Shown here in pieces: positions 57,801-64,000 of a DNA stretch of 64,000 nt. Numbering within the stretch: position 1 is the first letter of the stretch; each line of letters opens with the position of its first letter. The position numbers and the translations under genes were made by a program. The stretch is taken from NCBI GenBank assembly GCA_001263235.1, contig LGRD01000035.1, positions 1-64,000 on the forward strand, read 5' to 3'. The notes beneath the pieces are model-generated. The model saw only the letters and a program-made list of their open reading frames with translations. It was not told where the DNA came from and did no database searches. This DNA comes from Methylibium sp. NZG (GTDB lineage: Bacteria > Pseudomonadota > Gammaproteobacteria > Burkholderiales > Burkholderiaceae_C).

Positions 57801-58328
57801 ATGTCCCGCTACCAGGTCCGCCACGCCACATTGAAAGACGCCAAGGCCGTCGCCGAAGTTCACGTTGCCGCCTGGCAAACAGCCTTTCAAGGCGTGCTGC
57901 CCGACGCGCAACTGGCCGCCATGACGATCGACAAGCGGCTGGCCTTCTGGCGCGACGCGATCGACATGGGCGAGCCGCAGGTGCTCGTCGCCACCGACGC
58001 CACCGAGGCGGGGCGCGTGGTCGGCTTCGTCGCCTTCGACCGCTCGCGCGACAAGGGCACGCCGCCCACCACGGGCGAACTCTGGGCCATCGGCGCGCTG
58101 CCCGCGCTGTGGTCCACCGGCGCCGGGCTGGCGCTGTGGGACGGCGCGCGCGACGCGCTGATCGAAGAAGGCTGCACCAAGGTCACGGTGTGGCTGCCGC
58201 TGCGCAACGAGCGCGCGCTGCGCTTCCACGAACTGGCCGGCTTCAAGCGCGAGCTGCCCAGCGCCAAGACGGTCGAGATGGGCGGCGTGAAGGTCGAAGA
58301 AATTCGGCTGCAGCGCAAGATCGCCTGA
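57801..58328 (+). CDS. GNAT-family acetyltransferase
   Basis: A 175-residue GNAT protein. The acetyl-CoA region shows GELWAIGALPALWSTGAGLALWDGA and the end of the fold is VWLPLRNERALRFHELAGFKRE, a typical GNAT closing motif. The usual Q/R-x-x-G-x-A loop is altered (WSTGAG). Substrate unknown. AGAGCCGCTTCC precedes the ATG. It lies between the ligase and the P460 gene. Confidence 0.88.
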   Translation: MSRYQVRHATLKDAKAVAEVHVAAWQTAFQGVLPDAQLAAMTIDKRLAFWRDAIDMGEPQVLVATDATEAGRVVGFVAFDRSRDKGTPPTTGELWAIGALPALWSTGAGLALWDGARDALIEEGCTKVTVWLPLRNERALRFHELAGFKRELPSAKTVEMGGVKVEEIRLQRKIA

Positions 58329-58370
58329 GAGACCCGGCTTTTCCTCACCCCCGATCGACTGGAGAGTCCG

Positions 58371-59210
58371 ATGAGTCGCAACACAAGCAAGCTGAGCACA
58401 GTCTTTGTGGGCCTGGCCCTCTTTGCCGCGACCGTGGCCGACGTCTCGGTGGCGCAGCAAGCGCTCGTGCCGCCCGGCCCGAACAAGCTGAAGTTCCCGC
58501 AGAGCTGGGACAAAGGCGTGATGTACGCCACCGTCGACCGCCACGACACCAAGCAGTACCGCGAGTTCTACACCAGCGCCGAGGCGGTGCAGGCGGCGAA
58601 AGACGGCAAGGAGATTCCGAACGGCACCGTCATCACGCTCGCTGCCTACGCGGCCAAGGTGGACGCCGACGGCAAGCCGGTGAAGGATGCCAACGGCCGC
58701 TTCGTCAAGGACAAGCTGGTGGCGGTGAACTCGATGCAGAAGGAGGCCGGCTGGGGCGCCGACATCCCGGCTGCGGTGCGCAACGGCGACTGGATCTACC
58801 AGTCGTTCAGCCCCGACGGGCAGGTCAACGACAAGGCCAACCTGACAGGGTGCTTCCAGTGCCACCTGCCGTTTGCGAAAGACCAGTACCTCACCAACCT
58901 GGCCAAGCTGGCCGGCACGTTCCCGGGTGCTGCGACGACGGTCGCACTCAAGAGCGGCCCGACCGACGTGGCGATCAACGGCTTTCTGTTCGGCCCCGGC
59001 GCGATCAAGGTCACCGCGGGCCAGAAGGTCACCTGGACCAACGCCGACGACACGCCGCACCAGATCACCGTCACCGGCAAGCAGCAGCGCAGCGAGCTGA
59101 TGCTCAAGGGCCAGAGCGCCACGCTGCAGTTCGACGAAGCCGGCAACATCGCCTACGTCTGCGGCCTGCACCCGGGGATGAAGGGCACGATCGAGGTGGT
59201 GGCGCGGTAA
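58371..59210 (+). CDS. Cytochrome P460-cupredoxin fusion protein
   Basis: A 279-residue exported protein. The signal peptide runs to about 29 (VSVAQQ). Residues about 42-175 match the cytochrome P460 fold: GVMYATVDRHDTKQYREFYT, EIPNGTVITLAAY, VNSMQKEAGWG (candidate cross-linking Lys 124) and the haem site CFQCH at 161-165. Residues about 195-279 form a plastocyanin-like copper domain with ligands His 230, Cys 264, His 267 and Met 270 (DTPHQIT, YVCGLHPGM). P460 enzymes oxidise hydroxylamine or detoxify NO. The copper domain could pass electrons directly. GGAGAG precedes the ATG. Confidence 0.87.
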   Translation: MSRNTSKLSTVFVGLALFAATVADVSVAQQALVPPGPNKLKFPQSWDKGVMYATVDRHDTKQYREFYTSAEAVQAAKDGKEIPNGTVITLAAYAAKVDADGKPVKDANGRFVKDKLVAVNSMQKEAGWGADIPAAVRNGDWIYQSFSPDGQVNDKANLTGCFQCHLPFAKDQYLTNLAKLAGTFPGAATTVALKSGPTDVAINGFLFGPGAIKVTAGQKVTWTNADDTPHQITVTGKQQRSELMLKGQSATLQFDEAGNIAYVCGLHPGMKGTIEVVAR

Positions 59211-59235
59211 GTGCCGATTTGGATTGTCCGTGGAG

Positions 59236-59553
59236 ATGTCTTTCGCGCAGGCGCTGAAACTCGCGATCGTGAGCGCTACAGACCTGTCCAGAGACGCCCT
59301 GCACGTCTACGTTGGCCTCACCGTCTTCCTTTCGGTTCAGTGGATGTTGCGTGGGAGAAATGCAGCCGTCATGCCGGTCATTGCCGTGCTTGTGGTGGCT
59401 ATCGCAGGCGAGGCTATCGACCTCAAGGATGACCTCACATCCCTCGGCTTCTGGCGTTGGAAGGCCAGCGCACACGACCTGGTGAACACCCTGCTTTGGC
59501 CGCTCGTTCTTGCCGCGCTGGGCTGGTTTCAGGCCCGTAGCGGCGGCAGGTGA
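59236..59553 (+). CDS. VanZ-like small membrane protein
   Basis: A 105-residue protein with three hydrophobic segments. It ends with FWRWKASAHDLVNTLLWPLVLAAL, similar to the closing part of VanZ-like proteins (D-x-x-x-N-T). ATG 59236 is used, with GTG 59230 and TTG 59224 possible in the same frame. It follows the P460 gene by 25 bp, so it may be co-transcribed. No function is proposed. Confidence 0.7.
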   Translation: MSFAQALKLAIVSATDLSRDALHVYVGLTVFLSVQWMLRGRNAAVMPVIAVLVVAIAGEAIDLKDDLTSLGFWRWKASAHDLVNTLLWPLVLAALGWFQARSGGR

Positions 59554-59616
59554 GGCGTGTAGCCTCACTCAGAGGAAGCATCGAAGCAACGGTGGCGCGC
59601 CGCACCGCTCCGGCCG

Positions 59617-60327
59617 TCAGCGACTCGACTGGCGCGAGCTGGCAGCGGCGTCCAGATCGTCGAAGAAGCCCGACAGCACCGGCTCGTTGGCCTGGTTGTA
59701 GTCCAGCCCGTCGCCCGCCATCAGCAGCTCTTGCATCTCCGGCACGGGGATCATGCGGCGGCCGCCGATGTCGACCTCGTCTTGATCGGCGACAGGCGCG
59801 TCGTTCTTGTTGGCTTTGAACAGTTCGCGCACCTCGGCGATGGTGGGCAACTGGTCGTCGCGCCACACGTGCACCTTGATGCCGGCGGCCTGCAGGATCT
59901 CGGCGAGCCGCTGGTGCCGCGCGACGCTGCGCGGGGTCTGGTTGGCCGAGCGCACCTCCACGGCCGCGATCACTTTCGAGCTCGAATCGCACACCAGCAG
60001 ATCCACGTTCAGGTGCCCGGCGCGCGTGAGCCATTGCGAGTACGAGTTGCCCGACGGCACGCTGATGAAGCGCGACAGCGGCACCTGCGCCAGCACCAGG
60101 TGGCGCGGCAGCGCGCGGCGCAGGGTGCCGAAGGCGAGCCGCTCGGGCAACGTCATCACGCGCACGGCCTGGGGTGGCCAGCCTTGCACGGTGTCGAGCG
60201 CGTCGCGGTCGCGCCCTTGGGCCGAGCGTTCGCTGTCCGAGAGGCGGCGGCGGCGAGCCACCAGCAGCAAGGTCAGCAGGGCCGAAATCAGCAGGGCGGC
60301 GATGGCGGCAGGTTCGAACAGGACCAT
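59617..60327 (-). CDS. DUF2726 membrane-anchored protein
   Basis: A 236-residue protein with one N-terminal transmembrane helix (about 6-24, AAIAALLISALLTLLLVA), then a basic segment and a DUF2726 domain (about 80-180). LNVDLLVCDSSSKVIAAVEV and VHVWRDDQLPTIAEV match a PD-(D/E)xK-like nuclease fold, with Asp, Glu and later residues placed as in that family. Function unknown; it could act on nucleic acid at the inner membrane. It converges with the VanZ-like gene. Confidence 0.85.
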   Translation of the reverse strand: MVLFEPAAIAALLISALLTLLLVARRRRLSDSERSAQGRDRDALDTVQGWPPQAVRVMTLPERLAFGTLRRALPRHLVLAQVPLSRFISVPSGNSYSQWLTRAGHLNVDLLVCDSSSKVIAAVEVRSANQTPRSVARHQRLAEILQAAGIKVHVWRDDQLPTIAEVRELFKANKNDAPVADQDEVDIGGRRMIPVPEMQELLMAGDGLDYNQANEPVLSGFFDDLDAAASSRQSSR

Positions 60328-60503
60328 GGTCGTGGGCTCTACAGATTTCCGGCAGCTTGCAGCCTAGGGCTGTGGGCCGGCGAGGGTCAAGCGCATTGGG
60401 ACCGAAGCCGGCGATGTTCGTTCAATTCGCCCCCGACGTTTCGATGCGTTACATCCAGCGTGCAGCCGCGCGACAGTGCGCCGCGGGGTGTTGCAAGACG
60501 CAT

Positions 60504-60941
60504 CTACTTTGCGGCCACGCCGAGCAACTCCACCTCGAACTGCAGCGTCGCGTTCGGCGGGATCACGCCGCCCGCGCCTTTCTCGCCGTAGGCGATGGAC
60601 GCCGGGCAGGTCAGCTTGGACTTGCCGCCCACTTTCATCATCTGCACGCCCTCGGTCCAGCACTTGATCACCCGGTTGAGCGGGAACTCGGCGGGCGTGC
60701 CGCGCGCGTAGGAGCTGTCGAATTCCTTGCCGTCGGGGAAAGTGCCGCGGTAGTGGACCTTCACTGTCTGCGTGGCGGCGGGGCTGGCGCCGGTGCCGTC
60801 TTTCAGCGAGCGGTAGACGAGGCCGCTGGCGGTGACGACCGCGCCGGTTTCCTTGGCCGCCGTGGCGGCCACGTCGGTCTGCGCGAAGGCGGTGGACAGG
60901 CAGGCCAGGCTCAGCACGGTCGAAGCAACGAATGTTTTCAA
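60504..60941 (-). CDS. Periplasmic FKBP-type peptidyl-prolyl isomerase
   Basis: A 145-residue protein. The N terminus is a signal peptide (KTFVASTVLSLACLSTAFAQ) and the FKBP domain follows at about 48-143 with VKVHYRGTFPDGKEFDSSY, GTPAEFPLNRVIKCWTEGVQMM and LTCPASIAYGEKGAGGVIPP. It speeds proline isomerisation in the periplasm. TTG at 60941 is preceded by GGAGAG and gives a good signal peptide; earlier starts add non-signal sequence. It is monocistronic. Confidence 0.93.
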   Translation of the reverse strand: MKTFVASTVLSLACLSTAFAQTDVAATAAKETGAVVTASGLVYRSLKDGTGASPAATQTVKVHYRGTFPDGKEFDSSYARGTPAEFPLNRVIKCWTEGVQMMKVGGKSKLTCPASIAYGEKGAGGVIPPNATLQFEVELLGVAAK

Positions 60942-61054
60942 GGTCAACTCTCCAAAGCAGGTGGGGACGGCCACGATCATCACCGATCCGCGGGGCCTTC
61001 AGGACTGCGGCTGGTGGTCGATATGAACGCCAAGCCAACACGAAAGGAACCGCC

Positions 61055-61258
61055 ATGGCCGTCAATCTCGTCAGCGGCGCCAATGCCGCACTCAACGGCG
61101 CCGCCGCCGGCAACGAGGCGGTGGGCATTGCCGTGCTCAAGAAGGCGATCGACCTGCAGGCGCAGGGCGCCGCACAACTGATCCAGGCGCTGCCGCAGAT
61201 GCCGCAAGTGCCGAACAATCCGCCGCACCTGGGCAACCACCTGAACACGTTCGCCTGA
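61055..61258 (+). CDS. YjfB-family small protein
   Basis: A 67-residue protein matching the short YjfB family (VLKKAIDLQAQGAAQLIQALP), sometimes called putative motility proteins. AAAGGA precedes the ATG at 61055. No motility gene is near it. Function is unknown. Confidence 0.75.
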   Translation: MAVNLVSGANAALNGAAAGNEAVGIAVLKKAIDLQAQGAAQLIQALPQMPQVPNNPPHLGNHLNTFA

Positions 61259-61323
61259 ACTGTCGTTCAGCCGACCGGTGGCTCGGTGCACGCACCGGTC
61301 GAACGGCCGCGCATCACGCCGCT

Positions 61324-62292
61324 TCAATCGACCGCCTCGGCCCCGCTGATCAGCGCCACAAAACGATCCGCGCCGATGTTGCCGCCCGACAGCGTGACAC
61401 CGACGCGCTGACCCTGAAACTGTGCGCGGTGGTGCATCAGCGCCGCCAGCGCGTTCGCGCCCGACGGTTCGAGCACCACCTTCATGCGCTCGAAGGCGAA
61501 ACGCATCGCGTCCACCACCACCCGGTCGGGCACCGTCAGCACGTCGGTGACGTGCGCGCGGATCACCTCGAAAGGGTGCTTGCCGACCGCCTGCGTCTGC
61601 TGGCCGTCGCAGATCGTGCGCGGCACGTCGATGCTGACGATGTGGCCGGCGCGCAGCGAGCGCTGCATGTCGTCGCCGCGCTCGGGCTCGGCGCCGAACA
61701 TACGGATACCGGGCACGAGGTGTTTGGCAGCCACCGTGCAGCCCGACAGCAGCCCACCGCCGCCGGCGCAAACGATCATCGCGTCGAGCGGGCCGGTCTC
61801 TTCGATCAGCTCCAGCGCCGTCGTGCCCTGGCCGGCCATCACCGGCAGGTGGTCGAAGGGCGGGATCAGCGCCGCATTCCGCTCGGTGACGAGCGCGGTG
61901 GCGATCTGCGCGCGGTCCTCTTTGTAGCGGTCGTACAGCACCACCTCGGCGCCATAAGTTCGCGTGGCGGCGAGCTTGAGTGCGGGTGCGTCGGTCGGCA
62001 TCACGATGGTCGCCCGGCAGCCGTGCAATTGCGCCGCCAGCGCCACCGCCTGTGCGTGGTTGCCCGACGAGAACGCCACCACGCCGCGCGAGCGTTCGGC
62101 GTCGCTCAACACATTCACCGCGTTGTAGCCGCCGCGGAACTTGAACGCGCCCATGCGCTGCAGGTTCTCGGCCTTCATGAAGACCTGCATGCCCAGCATC
62201 GCGTCGAGCGTCTTGCTGGTCAGCACGGGGGTGCGGTGGGCCACGCCGTTGAGGCGGGCGGCGGCGGCGGCGACGTCGGTGAACTGGAGCAT
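61324..62292 (-). CDS. Serine/threonine dehydratase (PLP, fold type II)
   Basis: A 322-residue enzyme. The PLP-binding Lys is K51 in GAFKFRGGYN, the phosphate loop is CAGGGGLLSG, and SSGNHAQAVALAA precedes it. It deaminates L-Thr or L-Ser or racemises Ser. It lacks the regulatory ACT domain of IlvA, so the catabolic or racemase group is more likely. It is 26 bp downstream of the DUF3014 gene on the same strand. Confidence 0.92.
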   Translation of the reverse strand: MLQFTDVAAAAARLNGVAHRTPVLTSKTLDAMLGMQVFMKAENLQRMGAFKFRGGYNAVNVLSDAERSRGVVAFSSGNHAQAVALAAQLHGCRATIVMPTDAPALKLAATRTYGAEVVLYDRYKEDRAQIATALVTERNAALIPPFDHLPVMAGQGTTALELIEETGPLDAMIVCAGGGGLLSGCTVAAKHLVPGIRMFGAEPERGDDMQRSLRAGHIVSIDVPRTICDGQQTQAVGKHPFEVIRAHVTDVLTVPDRVVVDAMRFAFERMKVVLEPSGANALAALMHHRAQFQGQRVGVTLSGGNIGADRFVALISGAEAVD

Positions 62293-62318
62293 TCAGGGTT
62301 CCGGTGAAGTTTTCTTGA

Positions 62319-63176
62319 TCATCGCCGAGCGATCAGCGCACGCACCTCGGCCAGCTTCGCCTTGAGCTGGCGGCTGTGCGCCGGCCCCATGCGCAGCAGG
62401 AGCTTCTGGCCCGCCGAGCGCGCTTCCAGCGCCGGGTCTTCGAACTCGTAGCGCAGCCAGGGCGTGGCCGACGGGATCGGGCCCTTCACCTCCGTCAGCC
62501 GCACCTTCGGCGGGCCGGCGGGCTCGGGCGTCTGGAGCAGGTGGTCGATGACCTGCACCAGGCGGTCGTTGAAGTACTTGCCGGGGTAGCCGAGCTCCTC
62601 GTAGGCGGCCTGGAACAGCGGGTACAGGCGCCGGTACAGCGCCACCGCGCGGGCACTGTCTGCCGACGCGACGAACTGCACGAAGGGCGCGTAGCGCTTG
62701 GCGTTGTCGGCACCGATGAGGGTGCCGTCTGCCGTCGGCGTGGTCTGGAAGCGCCCGGGCGACGGATTGACCGGCCACCGTTGCGGCGATGCCAGCGGCC
62801 TGTCCAGGTTGTCCACCGTGGCGACCAGCCGCGCGGCAAAGCCGTCGGTGCTCAAGAAGGTGAGCACGGCTTTCCGGCCGAGCAGATCGGTCAGTGCGTC
62901 GGCCACGTAGGCCTCGGCCTGGTCTGGCGGCGGCAAGGGCCGCGGCGGCGGCGCCGCCGAAGCGGCGTTGTCGGGTTCGATCGGGTGAAGGATGGCCGGC
63001 GGCGGCGTGCGCTCGGCTGGCGCGGGCGCTGCCGGCGCCGCCGGTGCGGCTTGCGCCACGGCGGGCGGTGGCGCCACGGGCGTCGGCGCCTGCTGCTGCC
63101 ACCAATAGACGCCGCCCGAACCGACCGCCACAACGGCCAGCAGCGCGGCGACCCACAGAAGCAATTTCTGACTCAT
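62319..63176 (-). CDS. DUF3014 protein
   Basis: A 285-residue protein with an N-terminal transmembrane helix (about 4-24) and a Pro/Ala-rich linker, followed by a DUF3014 domain (about 85-280). Family landmarks are FVQFVASADSARAVALYRRLYPLFQAAYEELGYP and GKYFNDRLVQVIDHLL. Anchored in the inner membrane, facing the periplasm. Function is unknown. Confidence 0.88.
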   Translation of the reverse strand: MSQKLLLWVAALLAVVAVGSGGVYWWQQQAPTPVAPPPAVAQAAPAAPAAPAPAERTPPPAILHPIEPDNAASAAPPPRPLPPPDQAEAYVADALTDLLGRKAVLTFLSTDGFAARLVATVDNLDRPLASPQRWPVNPSPGRFQTTPTADGTLIGADNAKRYAPFVQFVASADSARAVALYRRLYPLFQAAYEELGYPGKYFNDRLVQVIDHLLQTPEPAGPPKVRLTEVKGPIPSATPWLRYEFEDPALEARSAGQKLLLRMGPAHSRQLKAKLAEVRALIARR

Positions 63177-63389
63177 CGCGTTTTCACGCCGAAGCGCGCC
63201 AGGTAGCGACTGCCCGGTTCGTGGCAACGACAAGCCGACCCACCCGCAGCAATCAGGGACCGGCACGATACCGCCTGGACCGCCGACAGGGCAAACCGCC
63301 AGGATCGGCCTGCCGATGGTGCGGACTTCGATGATCTGAAACGGCGGCCGGCCGCATGGCGCATTGCCACGCGCATTGCAGCCACTTTG

Positions 63390-64000
63390 TCAGCGTGCGC
63401 TTACTTGTCTGGGAACAGCCCCGCTGCAATGATCCGACGCGGCGCCGTCGGCGTCGCGCCGGCAGGCGGCCTGCAGGCTCGCCCAGCCTGCGGGGCCGAG
63501 CGCTTCGAGCGTGCGGATGTTGGCCTCGAAGATCACTTCCGGCTCAGGGAACGCCTCGACCGCGCGGGTGACGCTGTCTTCGCGCAGCAAGTGCAAGCAG
63601 GGGTGCGGCGAGCGGTTGGTGGCGTTGCTCACATCGTCGGGCGCGGTGCCGACGAACTGGAACTGCGGGTGGAAGCTCGCCAGCTGGATCGTGCCTTCGA
63701 GACCGAGCTGCTCCAGCGCCGCGTCGGCCTCGTTGAGAAAGTCGTTGAATTCTGTGAAGTCGGTCAGTGCGTTCGGGTGGATCAGCAGCGTGGTTTCCAG
63801 CTCGGCCGGGTCGGCGCTGGCCAGCAGCGTCAATTCGTCGCACAGGGTGGCCAGCAGCGCCGGTGGGTCGTTCGCCTCGCACACGACGTAGCGGATGGAC
63901 GCCTTGGCCTGCGCGGCCTTGGCAAACGGGCACAGGTTCAAGCCGATCACGGCACGGTCCACCCAGGCGCGGGTTTCGCTGATGACGTGTTGGGGCGATG
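63390..64000 (-). CDS. DUF1415 protein (5' end beyond window)
   Basis: The frame reads on past the window edge: before the first potential start (GTG 63962), codons give ISETRAW followed by VDRAVIGLNLCPFAKA, which is the DUF1415 pattern. So the true start is beyond 64000. About 203 residues are visible. The family has a conserved Cys in NLCPFA and many His/Pro; function unknown. Confidence 0.85.
   Translation of the reverse strand, partial: SPQHVISETRAWVDRAVIGLNLCPFAKAAQAKASIRYVVCEANDPPALLATLCDELTLLASADPAELETTLLIHPNALTDFTEFNDFLNEADAALEQLGLEGTIQLASFHPQFQFVGTAPDDVSNATNRSPHPCLHLLREDSVTRAVEAFPEPEVIFEANIRTLEALGPAGWASLQAACRRDADGAASDHCSGAVPRQVSAR

Overview
The window is high-GC DNA that looks chromosomal and most likely comes from a betaproteobacterium of the order Burkholderiales (Leptothrix/Rubrivivax/Ideonella-like). 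The evidence is Bug/TctC solute receptors, a DUF2868/DUF3482 pair, MatB-type and other acyl-CoA ligases, a leucine/isovalerate (liu) cluster, NudC, YbaK, DUF1415 and DUF3014 genes. Taxonomy is inferred from gene content and composition only. I saw no rRNA, tRNA, CRISPR array or intact IS element.

Layout. 0-11 kb: tail of an unknown gene, a palindromic GC repeat, a Sel1/SLT lytic transglycosylase, a sigma-54 activator facing a Bug receptor/enoyl-CoA hydratase/malonyl-CoA synthetase operon, a small membrane protein, an XRE regulator, a cytochrome c with a C-terminal sorting-like tail, nudC, and a Crp/Fnr regulator. 11-21 kb: the most unusual locus, a minus-strand run of four genes joined by 4-bp start/stop overlaps. 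In order of transcription these are a cyclase-like/AAA ATPase/TPR giant, a cytochrome P450-like protein with an extra C-terminal domain, a DyP-type peroxidase, and a patatin-like lipase with two membrane segments. A PAS-LuxR regulator lies upstream. 21-27 kb: a small lipoprotein, then TelA and XpaC genes, about 650 bp of nested inverted repeats, and two secreted binding-protein genes, one fused to a von Willebrand A domain. 27-31 kb: another Bug-like receptor, a DsbA-fold isomerase, DUF1289, YbaK and HMG-CoA lyase.

31-39 kb: leucine/isovalerate degradation (mccA, DUF4126, methylglutaconyl-CoA hydratase, DinB protein, acyl-CoA dehydrogenase, mccB) with a vapBC pair inside it and a perfect 18-bp palindrome before mccB. 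Together with the HMG-CoA lyase these could carry 3-methylcrotonyl-CoA to acetoacetate and acetyl-CoA. 39-47 kb: DinB, rhodanese, then a coupled DUF2868 - DUF3482 GTPase - trkA - trkH operon for potassium uptake, and a HAD dehalogenase. 47-54 kb: a LysR regulator facing an SDR/TRAP transporter (P, Q, M)/split-transketolase operon, which looks like import and cleavage of a polyol- or sugar-type acid, followed by a HAD phosphatase. 54-64 kb: a repeat-like intergenic stretch, ppnP, a DEDD exonuclease, a fatty acyl-CoA ligase, GNAT, a cytochrome P460-cupredoxin fusion, a VanZ-like membrane protein, DUF2726, an FKBP isomerase, a YjfB-like peptide, a serine/threonine dehydratase, DUF3014, and a DUF1415 gene cut by the window edge.

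Start codons were chosen from shine-dalgarno-like sequences, operon overlaps and domain boundaries. Where several starts are plausible this is stated.
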